Shown here in pieces: positions 1 to 8,626 of a DNA stretch of 64,000 nucleotides. Source of the stretch: Bacilli bacterium (GTDB lineage Bacteria; Bacillota_I; Bacilli_A; RF39; UBA660). A model generated the notes under the pieces. The model had not been told where the DNA came from and did not search any database. It worked only from the letters and a program-made list of their open reading frames with translations. Positions within the stretch are counted from its first letter, which is position 1. Each line of letters opens with the position of its first letter. The DNA is taken from NCBI GenBank assembly GCA_017450205.1, contig JAFSVF010000001.1, positions 1 to 64,000 on the forward strand. Reading direction: 5' to 3'. The position numbers and the translations under genes were made by a program.

Positions 1-629
<629 letters not shown>

Positions 630-674
630 AGATGTACCTCCATTTCTAGAGTATACCTCTTTCATTGGTTATTT

Positions 675-702
675 ATAATATCACTTTTTTAAAATAAGTC
701 AA
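675..702 (-). promoter_or_regulatory. Promoter for leader ORF and recombinase
   Basis: On the minus strand the -35 is TTGACT (697-702) and the -10 is TATTAT (675-680), 16 bases apart. Transcription would start near 668. It lies just past the stop codon of the minus-strand gene at 706-987. Confidence 0.55.
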
Positions 703-705
703 TAG

Positions 706-987
706 TTAGCAACTTTTAGCTAGTTTAAAGAAATGTTCAAGTTCTGATAAATTATGTTGTTCGTTTAGATTATTAACATAAAAAGTATTAACACCATTGA
801 AGAACAAGAATGTATAATTATTAATTATTACTTTGTGTGGATCTACATAAGCTAGATTACTAGGTTCTAACCTAATTAAATGACCTTTCTCAAGCTTAAT
901 AGGAGTAGAAGTATAATTCTTAGCCCAATCGATCTTTTTCTTTAATTCAGGGCTTAAATCAAGTTTTTCTTTAATAATATTTAACAT
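706..987 (-). CDS. Hypothetical 93-residue protein
   Basis: The protein is small, soluble-looking and without recognisable family, signal peptide or membrane segment. It begins MLNIIKEKLDLSPELKKK and ends in a charged helical stretch. The open frame extends upstream to 1182, but that part is antisense to nothing and simply reads through the tRNA-Gly gene, so the ATG at 987 with AGAAAGG about 10 bases upstream is the credible start. It lies directly downstream of the tRNA-Gly terminator, with no obvious promoter of its own, so it probably depends on read-through from the tRNA transcript. The function is unknown. Confidence 0.6.
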   Translation of the reverse strand: MLNIIKEKLDLSPELKKKIDWAKNYTSTPIKLEKGHLIRLEPSNLAYVDPHKVIINNYTFLFFNGVNTFYVNNLNEQHNLSELEHFFKLAKSC

Positions 988-1011
988 ATCATCACAACCT
1001 TTCTTAACAAC

Positions 1012-1038
1012 AAAAAAACTCAATTCTTTCGAATTGAG
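1012..1038 (-). terminator. Terminator after tRNA-Gly
   Basis: On the minus strand CTCAATTC-GAAA-GAATTGAG is followed by seven T. The perfect 8-bp stem with a GAAA tetraloop directly follows the tRNA gene and precedes the small gene at 706-987. Confidence 0.85.
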
Positions 1039-1077
1039 CTTTATCTCAACATCGCTTGGTGCGACGATTTTTACATA

Positions 1078-1151
1078 TGGAGCAAGTGAGGAGAATCGGA
1101 CTCCCGTCTCAACCTTGGCAAGGTCGCATTCTACCATTGAACCACACCTGC
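1078..1151 (-). tRNA. tRNA-Gly (anticodon GCC)
   Basis: This is a 74-nt tRNA with encoded CCA. The acceptor stem GCAGGTG/CACTTGC (one G-U) and discriminator U are intact. The D-loop contains GG. The anticodon stem CGACC/GGTTG encloses loop TTGCCAA with anticodon GCC. The T-arm is GGGAG-TCCGATT-CTCCT, so position 55 is C instead of the near-universal U that becomes pseudouridine. It decodes GGC and GGU glycine codons. A promoter (TTGATT-17-TATATT) lies upstream and a terminator downstream. Confidence 0.92.
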
Positions 1152-1172
1152 AAAAACTTAATTGACAAAAAT

Positions 1173-1201
1173 AATATATCAAATATTTATATATAAATCA
1201 A
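1173..1201 (-). promoter_or_regulatory. Promoter of tRNA-Gly
   Basis: On the minus strand TTGATT (1196-1201) and TATATT (1173-1178) are 17 bases apart and end 22 bases before the tRNA 5' end. Confidence 0.6.
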
Positions 1202-1247
1202 GGATAAATTTAAATATTTATAGACTATACTTTTTTTTCTTATATCA

Positions 1248-1256
1248 TGATATAAT
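1248..1256 (+). promoter_or_regulatory. Extended -10 promoter of ltaS
   Basis: TGATATAAT is an extended -10 box, preceded by a run of nine T. It sits 23 bases before the ltaS start codon. No good -35 box is seen. Confidence 0.55.
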
Positions 1257-1278
1257 CAAGAAGATAAGAGGTTAGTAT

Positions 1279-3381
1279 ATGAGAAAACAAATGAGGGATA
1301 TAAAAAAGAAAATTATTAATTTCAATTTTAAACAATTCTCGAAGAAAACTATTACAGATTTAATAAACTTTGTTAATTACAATAGAATGTTTATGGCATA
1401 TTTAATACTAGCTTTAATAAGTTGTTTTTTAATTAGAAAGTTTACAATTAATGATCACTTTAATCTATATGCAACATTCTTTGACTTTAGTATTATTATG
1501 ATTTTAGGTAGCTTAGGATACTTATTTAAAGTTAAAAATCAATATAGATATTGGAATACTATACTAATAGTAATTACTTTAATTAACTTAATAAATGGTA
1601 TTTATTATAAATTCTTTACTAACTTTGTTACTGTAGGTCTTTTAGAGTCTCTAGGACAAACTGGAGAAGTAACAGATGCAGTATTCTCAAGACTAGACTG
1701 GAAAAACTTTGTTTATTTATTAGCACCAATTATCTTTATAGTATTACATATATATTTAAAGAAAAAAGATTATTTTAACTATGTAGAAAAAGTAGAAAAC
1801 AGTAAAAAGTTACTAGGCAATGTACTTATTATTGGTGTAATATGTCTATTTGTTAATATTTCTACGCTTGAAGCAAAAGATGTATCAAGACTTACTAAAC
1901 AATGGAATAGAGAGTACATAGTACAAAGATTTGGGATAGTAATTTATCAAGTAAATGATATTATTCAAACTACTGTAACTCATTTATCTACAATTTTTGG
2001 TAAAGAAGAAGCATATGATAGATTTAATGAATACTATAAGGAAAATCCTTATCAAGAATCTAGTAATAAATATACTAATCTTTTAAGTGGTTATAATGTA
2101 ATATCTATTCATTTAGAAAGTATAATGAACTTTCTTATAGGTTTAAAAATAAATGGAGAAGAAGTAACTCCAAATTTAAATAAACTTGTTAATGAATCAA
2201 TGTATTTTAATAATTTTTATTCGCAAGTATCCGTAGGAACTTCAAGTGATGCAGAGTTTACTTTAAATACATCACTAATGCCGGTACAAAGCGGTACAGT
2301 ATTTGTTTCTTACTACAATAGAACATACCAATCACTTGAAAGTTTATTAAATGAGAAAAACTACTATACATTCTCAATGCACGGTAATAAGGCATCTATG
2401 TGGAATAGAGATAAGATGTATCCATATTTAGGATATCAAAGATTCTATGCTGAAGAAGATTATAATATTGATGAAATCGTAGGACTAGGTTTATCTGATA
2501 AATCATTCTTTAAACAAAATGAAACTAAATTAGAAGAAATTCAAAAGATGGTTGACGAATCAGATAACTTTAATAACTATATGGGAACTCTAATTATGTT
2601 ATCAAATCATACTCCATGGCAAGATCCAATATATCTTGAAGGAGAAGATGCTTTTGATATAAATTATCATACAGGTAAAATAGATCCACTTACTAAAACT
2701 GAAATAGTTTATGATTATCTTGAAGGAAGTGGAATGGAAACACTTGGAAGATATATTAGAGCTGCACATTATGCAGATGAACAATTAGGTACATTTATTA
2801 ATTATGTTAAAACATCAGGTAAGTATAATAATACATTATTTATGTTATATGGAGATCATGCAGCACAAATAGGTAGAAAACAATTCAGTCACTTTGTAAA
2901 CTTTAATCCTGAGACTGGATTAGATTATACTCAAGATGATCCAAATTATATTGATTTTGATCAAACTGAATTTGAAATATATAAGAAAGTACCATTTATA
3001 CTATGGACTCCAAATGGAAGACTAGAAACTGGTAAAATATCTTATCCAATGGGTATGATAGATGTACTTCCAACTGTATCAAATATGTTAGGACTTAAAC
3101 CTACATATGCATTAGGTAATGATATTTTTAATATAAAGAATAATAATACAATAGTATTCCCTAATGGTAACTTTATTACTGATAAAGTATATTACTATAG
3201 TTCTAAAGGAACATATAAGTTATTAAAAGAAGATAAAAAGACATCAACAACGTTTGATATAGATTATATAACTAACAAAATTCAATATACTGAAGACATT
3301 TTACAAATAAGTAATGATATAATAGTATATGATTTACTAAAAGAACAAAAAGAAAGAAGTGATTCCTCTGAAAGCAAATAA
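1279..3381 (+). CDS. ltaS: Lipoteichoic acid synthase (LtaS family)
   Basis: This polytopic enzyme transfers glycerol-phosphate from phosphatidylglycerol to the growing lipoteichoic acid chain outside the membrane. The N-terminal ~240 residues hold about five membrane segments, and the extracellular sulfatase-like domain follows. The metal ligand Glu280 (HLES) and the nucleophile Thr321 (VGTSSDAEFTLN) are present. HGNKASMWNRDKMYPYLGY, SNHTPW and YGDHAAQIGRK match the LtaS substrate and metal blocks. The length of 700 residues is slightly above the usual ~650. The ATG at 1279 is preceded by AAGAGG. The next gene overlaps its end by 23 bases, suggesting coupled expression. A phosphonate-type or other sulfatase-fold phosphotransferase is possible but less likely given the TSSDAEF block. 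Confidence 0.93.
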   Translation: MRKQMRDIKKKIINFNFKQFSKKTITDLINFVNYNRMFMAYLILALISCFLIRKFTINDHFNLYATFFDFSIIMILGSLGYLFKVKNQYRYWNTILIVITLINLINGIYYKFFTNFVTVGLLESLGQTGEVTDAVFSRLDWKNFVYLLAPIIFIVLHIYLKKKDYFNYVEKVENSKKLLGNVLIIGVICLFVNISTLEAKDVSRLTKQWNREYIVQRFGIVIYQVNDIIQTTVTHLSTIFGKEEAYDRFNEYYKENPYQESSNKYTNLLSGYNVISIHLESIMNFLIGLKINGEEVTPNLNKLVNESMYFNNFYSQVSVGTSSDAEFTLNTSLMPVQSGTVFVSYYNRTYQSLESLLNEKNYYTFSMHGNKASMWNRDKMYPYLGYQRFYAEEDYNIDEIVGLGLSDKSFFKQNETKLEEIQKMVDESDNFNNYMGTLIMLSNHTPWQDPIYLEGEDAFDINYHTGKIDPLTKTEIVYDYLEGSGMETLGRYIRAAHYADEQLGTFINYVKTSGKYNNTLFMLYGDHAAQIGRKQFSHFVNFNPETGLDYTQDDPNYIDFDQTEFEIYKKVPFILWTPNGRLETGKISYPMGMIDVLPTVSNMLGLKPTYALGNDIFNIKNNNTIVFPNGNFITDKVYYYSSKGTYKLLKEDKKTSTTFDIDYITNKIQYTEDILQISNDIIVYDLLKEQKERSDSSESK

Positions 3382-4045
3382 AACACCAAAGAAAAAAAAA
3401 GAATCAAATCCATTAGTTAAAAAGTCTATTATATTTACTATAATTATTATACTTGTAATGGCATTAATTGGGTTCTCTTTATATTTCTTATTTAAAGGTG
3501 ATGATAAAAAACCTGAAGAAATAGTTAAAACTACATTAAGTACACTTGATGAATATGGTTATACATTAGATGACTTAGATACAGAAATATATAAAACTGA
3601 ATTTAATACTTTAAAAGCTAATCTAGAATCTGAAACAATAAACTATGAAGAATATGCGTCTTCAATTGCAAAACTATTTACAATTGATTTATTTACTTTA
3701 TCTAATAAATTAAATAAATATGATGTTGGAGGTTCTGAATTCTTATTCCCAGCTAATAAAGATAATTTTATACTTAAGGCAGAAGATACAATCTATAAAT
3801 ATGTTGAAGATAATTCTAAAGGAACTAGAAAGCAAGAATTACCAACTGTATCTAAAGTAACTGCTACAACTAAAACAACAAAATATACTTATAAACCTGA
3901 CTTTGATAAAAATATAAAGAAGGATTATGAAGGATATTCAGTTAAAATTAATATAGAATATGAAAAGAAACTAGATTATCCAACAAGCTTAGATATTACT
4001 ATTATTAAAGAAGATAATAAGTTATATATAGCTGAAATAAAATAA
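3359..4045 (+). CDS. Membrane-anchored hypothetical protein (228 aa), coupled to ltaS
   Basis: A lysine-rich N-terminus is followed by one membrane segment (about residues 25-47) and an extracellular domain of about 180 residues with no recognised family. It contains a Thr-rich stretch near residue 165 (VTATTKTTKYTYKP). The start is taken as GTG at 3359, overlapping the end of ltaS by 23 bases, because no other start lies before the membrane segment; its ribosome site is weak. A role alongside lipoteichoic acid synthesis is suggested only by position. A terminator follows at once. Confidence 0.7.
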   Translation: MIPLKANKTPKKKKESNPLVKKSIIFTIIIILVMALIGFSLYFLFKGDDKKPEEIVKTTLSTLDEYGYTLDDLDTEIYKTEFNTLKANLESETINYEEYASSIAKLFTIDLFTLSNKLNKYDVGGSEFLFPANKDNFILKAEDTIYKYVEDNSKGTRKQELPTVSKVTATTKTTKYTYKPDFDKNIKKDYEGYSVKINIEYEKKLDYPTSLDITIIKEDNKLYIAEIK

Positions 4046-4046
4046 A

Positions 4047-4075
4047 ATAAACTATTTTGATAGTTTATTTTTTTA
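4047..4075 (+). terminator. Terminator of ltaS transcript
   Basis: ATAAACTA-TTTTGA-TAGTTTAT forms an 8-bp stem followed by seven T. It starts two bases past the stop codon. Confidence 0.8.
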
Positions 4076-4104
4076 TTGCATTACATATAAAGATTAATTA
4101 TAAT
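4076..4104 (+). promoter_or_regulatory. Promoter of the 53-aa coiled-coil gene
   Basis: TTGCAT (4076-4081) and TATAAT (4099-4104) are 17 bases apart, near consensus, and directly follow the T-tract of the preceding terminator. Confidence 0.7.
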
Positions 4105-4126
4105 AAAACGCATAGGTGAACATATT

Positions 4127-4288
4127 ATGGAAGACAAGATAAAAGAGTTAGCAAGTGATCTTTCTAGATTACAAATAAGAAATGAAAGAATAAAAGAAGA
4201 ATATATTAACAATGAAGAAAAAATAAAGAGTTTAACTGAAGAGTTAAATGAACTATTAACGGATACCAAAGATAATAAAAAAAATTAA
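4127..4288 (+). CDS. Small coiled-coil protein (53 aa)
   Basis: The frame encodes MEDKIKELASDLSRLQIRNE and continues to an asparagine/lysine-rich end. It is almost entirely charged heptad sequence, so a single coiled coil is likely. It has its own near-consensus promoter and an AGGTGA ribosome site 7 bases before the ATG, which argues for a real gene. The family is not recognised. Coiled-coil peptides of this size can be scaffolds or regulators of division proteins, but nothing here shows which. Confidence 0.7.
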   Translation: MEDKIKELASDLSRLQIRNERIKEEYINNEEKIKSLTEELNELLTDTKDNKKN

Positions 4289-4302
4289 AAATAACGTTTT
4301 TA

Positions 4303-4311
4303 TGATATAAT
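4303..4311 (+). promoter_or_regulatory. Extended -10 promoter
   Basis: TGATATAAT lies 15 bases before the ATG of the next gene and follows a run of five T. The leader would be very short, with GGTGAT as ribosome site. Confidence 0.55.
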
Positions 4312-4325
4312 GAATATGGTGATTT

Positions 4326-4907
4326 ATGATGAAGAAGAAAGACAAGAAACAAGAAGTAAAATCTGAAAAAAAAGAAGTAGTATTTATAACAAAAGAATTA
4401 AAACAATCAAAAATTTCTAATGAAGAATATGATAAAGTAAAAGGATTTGTATTCTTAGTAATAATAATTGGAATATTTGTTGGAATTCTTTTCTTAGTAA
4501 ATGGTAACTTAGTTACTAAAGATTTAAAAGAAGATGAAACAACTACAACTACTACTGAAGTAGAATATGATTCATCTTTATTAACAGCTGATAGTGTATT
4601 TAATGTTAAAGATAAAAACTATTATGTTTTATTCGTAGATGAAACTATCAAAGATGAAAAAGAATTTGCAGAAGAATTTATTAGTAAATTTAAGGGAGAA
4701 GAAACTCCAATCTATAAAGTTAATTTAGGAGACCTAATTAACAAGAAATACTATGATAAGAATGGTACTGAAAATATTAAACCTACTTCTAAAGATGATT
4801 TATTATTAACTAGAACAACACTTATTAAATTTAAAAAGAATAAAGTTGTTTCATTTATTACAGATAAAAATGAAATTGGAAAAGAACTAACTCCAGAAGA
4901 AAAATAA
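4326..4907 (+). CDS. Single-pass membrane protein of unknown function (193 aa)
   Basis: A charged cytoplasmic N-terminus of about 40 residues is followed by one membrane segment (about 41-61), a threonine-rich linker (TTTTTTE near residue 75) and an extracellular domain of about 110 residues. The domain has alternating hydrophobic strands (YYVLFVDETIKDEKEFAEEF), and its end (DLLLTRTTLIKFKKNKVVSF) suggests a thioredoxin- or lysozyme-inhibitor-like small fold, but no CxxC or other motif supports that. Two ATG codons (4326, 4329) are both usable. A terminator overlaps the stop codon. Confidence 0.75.
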   Translation: MMKKKDKKQEVKSEKKEVVFITKELKQSKISNEEYDKVKGFVFLVIIIGIFVGILFLVNGNLVTKDLKEDETTTTTTEVEYDSSLLTADSVFNVKDKNYYVLFVDETIKDEKEFAEEFISKFKGEETPIYKVNLGDLINKKYYDKNGTENIKPTSKDDLLLTRTTLIKFKKNKVVSFITDKNEIGKELTPEEK

Positions 4908-4931
4908 CATAGAAAACTATGTTATTTTTTT
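4906..4931 (+). terminator. Terminator
   Basis: AACATAG-AAAA-CTATGTT is followed by a T-tract. The stem starts inside the stop codon. Confidence 0.8.
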
Positions 4932-4978
4932 GTTTTATTATATAATTAATTTGTATACAACAAAAATAGGAGAACATG

Positions 4979-6736
4979 ATGAAAAGAAAAGGATTTACAC
5001 TTGTAGAATTATTAGCAGTAATAGTAGTATTAGCTATACTTATAACTATAGCAGTTCCAGCAGTAAATAGAGTAATTAAATATGCTGAAAAGATGGGATT
5101 ATATCATTACGCTAATAAAGTTATTCAACAATCATCCGTACAATTAGCACTTAAGTTAGATGATTATTTATCACATGGAAATATTGAAGAATTAGGGGTT
5201 ATTCTAGACTTAGATAAACTAGAGTTTGATAACCATGGTAAGTATGAAGGGTCAATTATATATAATAGTATAACGGATGAAATAACAGTATATATCCATG
5301 ATGATAAAAACATGATTGTAGGATTAAAAAATAATGATTCTAGAAGAATGGAAGAAGTAGTAGAAAAGTATAAAAAAACAACCGAAGTAGAAGAAAAATT
5401 TACAAAAAAATCAATGTGTGGTGAAAATAAGGATAGTTTATTATTATGTGCATATGATAAACCAGACGGAACAATTGATTTTATATATAATAAACTTAAA
5501 GGGGCTGCAATAATTGGTAAAGGTGATAGAGTAAAATCTGTTCATGAGGTCATTCGTGAATTAGCAAAACCAGGAAGTGAAGATCATAAAGCGGTTGATA
5601 ATGATGATGAAGAAATTACATCTGATCCAATTGATACTGTCACATCAATTAAGTATCAAATAATAAATAGCCCACCTGCCGGTGCTGTAAATTTATCTAA
5701 AGATTTAGATGGGGCTGATTTGGCAGATATTCCAGTATATTTATGGTTTGATTCTTCAACTGGAACACTTTATTTTGGTTCTTCAGAAGATAGAATAGAT
5801 ATATATTTTTCATGTGAAGATTTATTTCAACATTTATCAAATATAAAAACTATTGATCTAACAATGTTTAATTTTTATTATGTTACATCTATTAAAAACA
5901 TGTTCTCATATTGTGAAAAACTAGAACATATTATAGCTGGAGATGAAAATGAACACTGGGATTTATTTTATGTTTCAGATGCTAAAAGAGCATTTTGCCA
6001 ATGTCATTCTTTAAAAGAAATTAATTTTTATGATTGGCATACTGGTTATTTAACTCAATTATTAGATATGTTTAAAGGTTGTCAATCATTAACAACAATT
6101 GATGTATCAAGATGGGATGTATCAAAAGTACAAGACTTTAGTTATCTATTTACTGGAAGTGCCAATATGGTGTCTTTAGATGTCTCAAATTGGGATACTA
6201 GCAAAGCAACAAACTTCGATTCAATGTTTCAAAATATGTATAGACTAACATACTTGAATATTGCTAGATGGAAAACTGGAAGAGTAATCAGAATGCAAAG
6301 AATGTTTTGTGGAGATGGAGTGTTAGATGACTTAGATGTCTCAAATTGGGATACTAGAAACTTAGAAGATGCTAATCTAATGTTTAATTGTTGTTATAAA
6401 ATACAAACTATAGATTTATCAAATTGGGATATATCAAATTTAAGAGTAATAACTCAAATGTTTGGCGATTGTAAAAGAGTAAAAACAATTATTTTTGGAA
6501 GAACAACAAACAATAACACATTAATAAAGTTCTATGAAAGAGATCTTGGATTAGGAGTAGGAAGCTTAATCGGTGGTTGTGAAGCATTAGAATATATAGA
6601 TATGTCCAAATTTGAAAAATTTCCGGACGCTTCTTCTTATGGTTATTCAAATTATAATTTAAAAACATTTCTAGTATCAAGTTCATATACTGGTAATACT
6701 GATAGAGGGACTTATACTATAACAAAAGTTGGTTAA
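4979..6736 (+). CDS. Prepilin-type N-terminus fused to DUF285 (BspA-like) repeats, copy 1
   Basis: The N-terminus MKRKGFTLVELLAVIVVLAI is a class III/type IV prepilin signal. Cleavage by a prepilin peptidase would fall between Gly and Phe, and Glu5 of the mature form is present, followed by the hydrophobic alpha-1 helix. Residues ~40-210 form a pilin-like head with one Cys pair. Residues ~250-585 carry BspA/DUF285 repeats with recurring LDVSNWDTS and DLSNWDIS units, normally found in mycoplasma and gut-bacterial surface proteins. The product is therefore a pseudopilin or pilin displaying a repeat adhesin head. A paralogue follows 103 bases downstream with the same layout. No pilus ATPase, peptidase or platform gene is in the window. 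ATG at 4979 gives better ribosome-site spacing than ATG at 4976. Confidence 0.9.
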   Translation: MKRKGFTLVELLAVIVVLAILITIAVPAVNRVIKYAEKMGLYHYANKVIQQSSVQLALKLDDYLSHGNIEELGVILDLDKLEFDNHGKYEGSIIYNSITDEITVYIHDDKNMIVGLKNNDSRRMEEVVEKYKKTTEVEEKFTKKSMCGENKDSLLLCAYDKPDGTIDFIYNKLKGAAIIGKGDRVKSVHEVIRELAKPGSEDHKAVDNDDEEITSDPIDTVTSIKYQIINSPPAGAVNLSKDLDGADLADIPVYLWFDSSTGTLYFGSSEDRIDIYFSCEDLFQHLSNIKTIDLTMFNFYYVTSIKNMFSYCEKLEHIIAGDENEHWDLFYVSDAKRAFCQCHSLKEINFYDWHTGYLTQLLDMFKGCQSLTTIDVSRWDVSKVQDFSYLFTGSANMVSLDVSNWDTSKATNFDSMFQNMYRLTYLNIARWKTGRVIRMQRMFCGDGVLDDLDVSNWDTRNLEDANLMFNCCYKIQTIDLSNWDISNLRVITQMFGDCKRVKTIIFGRTTNNNTLIKFYERDLGLGVGSLIGGCEALEYIDMSKFEKFPDASSYGYSNYNLKTFLVSSSYTGNTDRGTYTITKVG

Positions 6737-6759
6737 TAAATAACCAACTTTTTATTTTT
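6727..6759 (+). terminator. Terminator
   Basis: AGTTGGTTA-ATAAA-TAACCAACT is followed by a T-rich tail. The stem includes the last codons and stop of the upstream gene. Confidence 0.8.
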
Positions 6760-6838
6760 ATAATAAGTTAACATACTATTTTATTTTATTATTTTATTAT
6801 ATAATTATTATAATAGTTGAAAAATAGGGAGAGTTTAT

Positions 6839-8575
6839 ATGAAAAGAAAAGGATTTACACTTGTAGAATTACTAGCAGTAGTAGTTGTTTTAGGTATTCT
6901 TATAACTATAGCTGTACCTGCAGTAAATAGAGTAATTAAACATGCTGAAAAAGTAAGTATATATCAATATGCTAATAAAATTATACAAAATTCATCAACT
7001 CAATCAAATAAACTCATTAATGAAGTTGAAAAATATAGTATGGTTGAAGAAGTAGGGATAATAACACCAATAGATACAAGTTATCTAGGAAATAAAAGTA
7101 AGTATTCTGGATATCTATTATATAATTATTTAACAGATGAAATAATAGTTTATGTTTATGATGATAAAAATATGGTATATGGACTATCAAGTAGTGATTC
7201 AAGAAATGCTAATGACGTAGTTAAAAAACTTGATAAAGACATAGTGGATAAAGACTTTAACTATTCATCTATTTGTAAGTCACAAGAAAAATTAAACATA
7301 TGTTTATTTGAAAATTCAAATGGTGGTATAGATTATTATTATAAGCGATTACCTGGAGCAGCAATTGTAAATGGAACATTAATTCATAACATAATAAGAC
7401 AAATAACTAATCCTGGTTCAGTAGAATATACTGATTGGCAAAGAGAAGATAGTAGTGATAAATTAAGTAATATTCATAATGTAGTTGTTCAAACTGTAAC
7501 AAGCCAACCAGAAGGGTCTATAAATATATCACCAGTATTGGATGGTGAAATGATTTCTGATACCCCAGTATATTTATGGTTTAAAAATAATACATTATAT
7601 TTTGGATCAGAAACAGGTGAAGTAGACTTATACCTTGATGCTTCTAATCTATTTAGTTATATGTCAGAATTAACAACATTAGATCTAAGTCAATTTAATT
7701 TTTGCTATATGACATCAATAGCAAAAATGTTTAGATTTTGTGAAAAATTAGAAACAATAAATACCGAAGGAATTGATTTTACATTTTTATCTTCGGCTTA
7801 TGGCACCTTTGAACATTGTAAAAAACTTAAAACATTTAACTTTAATGATTGGCAAAGTGGGCATTTAATTGATATAGAACGTATGTTTAATGATTGCAAA
7901 TCAATAGAACAAATTGATGTTTCTAGATGGGATACTTCAAGATTAAAAACGTTAGCGAAAGCTTTTACTGGATGTGAAAAACTAGTATCATTAGATGTAT
8001 CGAATTGGGATACAGGTAATATAGAAAAGTTTGACTCAGCTTTTCAAAATGATTATTCGTTAACCTATTTAAATGTTTCTAGATGGGATACATCAAAGGC
8101 CGTTAGTATGAATTGGCTAGTATGTGGTGATGGTAAACTTCTAGAAATGGACGTATCAAATTGGGATACAAGAAATATTGAATATCTTAATTTTGCATTT
8201 GCAAATTGCCAATTGCTTAAAGAACTAGATTTATCAAATTGGGATATTTCTAAAGTAAAAGAAATGAATCAAATATTTCAAGGACTATCTAGTGTTAAGA
8301 AAATCAAATTTGGAAAAAATAAAAATAACAATAAAATAGTATATACAACTAATGGAGTAGCAAAAAATACAGTTGGAACAATGATTTATAATTGTAAATC
8401 ACTAGAATATCTTGATTTGTCTAATTTTGAAAAACTTCCAGTTCAAGACAGTTATGGTGATTTATATAGTTCTGATGCACCTAATACAAAATATGATATT
8501 ACATTCTTGGTATCTAATTCATATACAGGTGATTTAAATAAAACATATTATACTTTAACGAAAGTTGGTTCATAA
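6839..8575 (+). CDS. Prepilin-type N-terminus fused to DUF285 (BspA-like) repeats, copy 2
   Basis: This 578-residue paralogue of the preceding gene begins MKRKGFTLVELLAVVVVLGI, so the prepilin cleavage site (G|F) and Glu5 are conserved. The head domain again holds a Cys pair, and PGAAIVNG matches KGAAIIGKG of copy 1. The C-terminal half repeats the DVSRWDTS/DVSNWDTG units. The two proteins share the whole plan but differ widely outside the signal and repeat cores, so the duplication is not recent. The ribosome site AGGGAGAG precedes ATG by 5 bases. Each copy has its own terminator, so each is probably transcribed separately. The role is probably a cell-surface filament subunit or a filament-tip adhesin. 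Confidence 0.9.
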   Translation: MKRKGFTLVELLAVVVVLGILITIAVPAVNRVIKHAEKVSIYQYANKIIQNSSTQSNKLINEVEKYSMVEEVGIITPIDTSYLGNKSKYSGYLLYNYLTDEIIVYVYDDKNMVYGLSSSDSRNANDVVKKLDKDIVDKDFNYSSICKSQEKLNICLFENSNGGIDYYYKRLPGAAIVNGTLIHNIIRQITNPGSVEYTDWQREDSSDKLSNIHNVVVQTVTSQPEGSINISPVLDGEMISDTPVYLWFKNNTLYFGSETGEVDLYLDASNLFSYMSELTTLDLSQFNFCYMTSIAKMFRFCEKLETINTEGIDFTFLSSAYGTFEHCKKLKTFNFNDWQSGHLIDIERMFNDCKSIEQIDVSRWDTSRLKTLAKAFTGCEKLVSLDVSNWDTGNIEKFDSAFQNDYSLTYLNVSRWDTSKAVSMNWLVCGDGKLLEMDVSNWDTRNIEYLNFAFANCQLLKELDLSNWDISKVKEMNQIFQGLSSVKKIKFGKNKNNNKIVYTTNGVAKNTVGTMIYNCKSLEYLDLSNFEKLPVQDSYGDLYSSDAPNTKYDITFLVSNSYTGDLNKTYYTLTKVGS

Positions 8576-8593
8576 TTTTGAACCAATTTTTTT
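8565..8593 (+). terminator. Terminator
   Basis: TTGGTTCA-TAATTT-TGAACCAA is followed by seven T; the stem spans the stop codon. Confidence 0.85.
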
Positions 8594-8599
8594 ATCTTA

Positions 8600-8608
8600 T
8601 GATATACT
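8600..8608 (+). promoter_or_regulatory. Extended -10 promoter of S41 protease
   Basis: TGATATACT directly follows the upstream terminator tail and lies 18 bases before the start codon. Confidence 0.45.
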
Positions 8609-8626
8609 TATTATAGGGTGGTAATG

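Noticed and set aside
1012-1038. T-box or other tRNA-linked riboswitch next to tRNA-Gly
   Set aside because: Only a simple terminator hairpin is present; there is no specifier loop or T-box sequence.
988-1182. N-terminal half of an open frame ending at 706 on the minus strand
   Set aside because: It reads through the tRNA-Gly gene and its terminator; the real coding part starts at the ATG at 987.
4081-4269. Minus-strand open frame of 62 codons
   Set aside because: It is the mirror of the plus-strand 53-codon gene, which has a promoter and ribosome site; the minus frame has neither.
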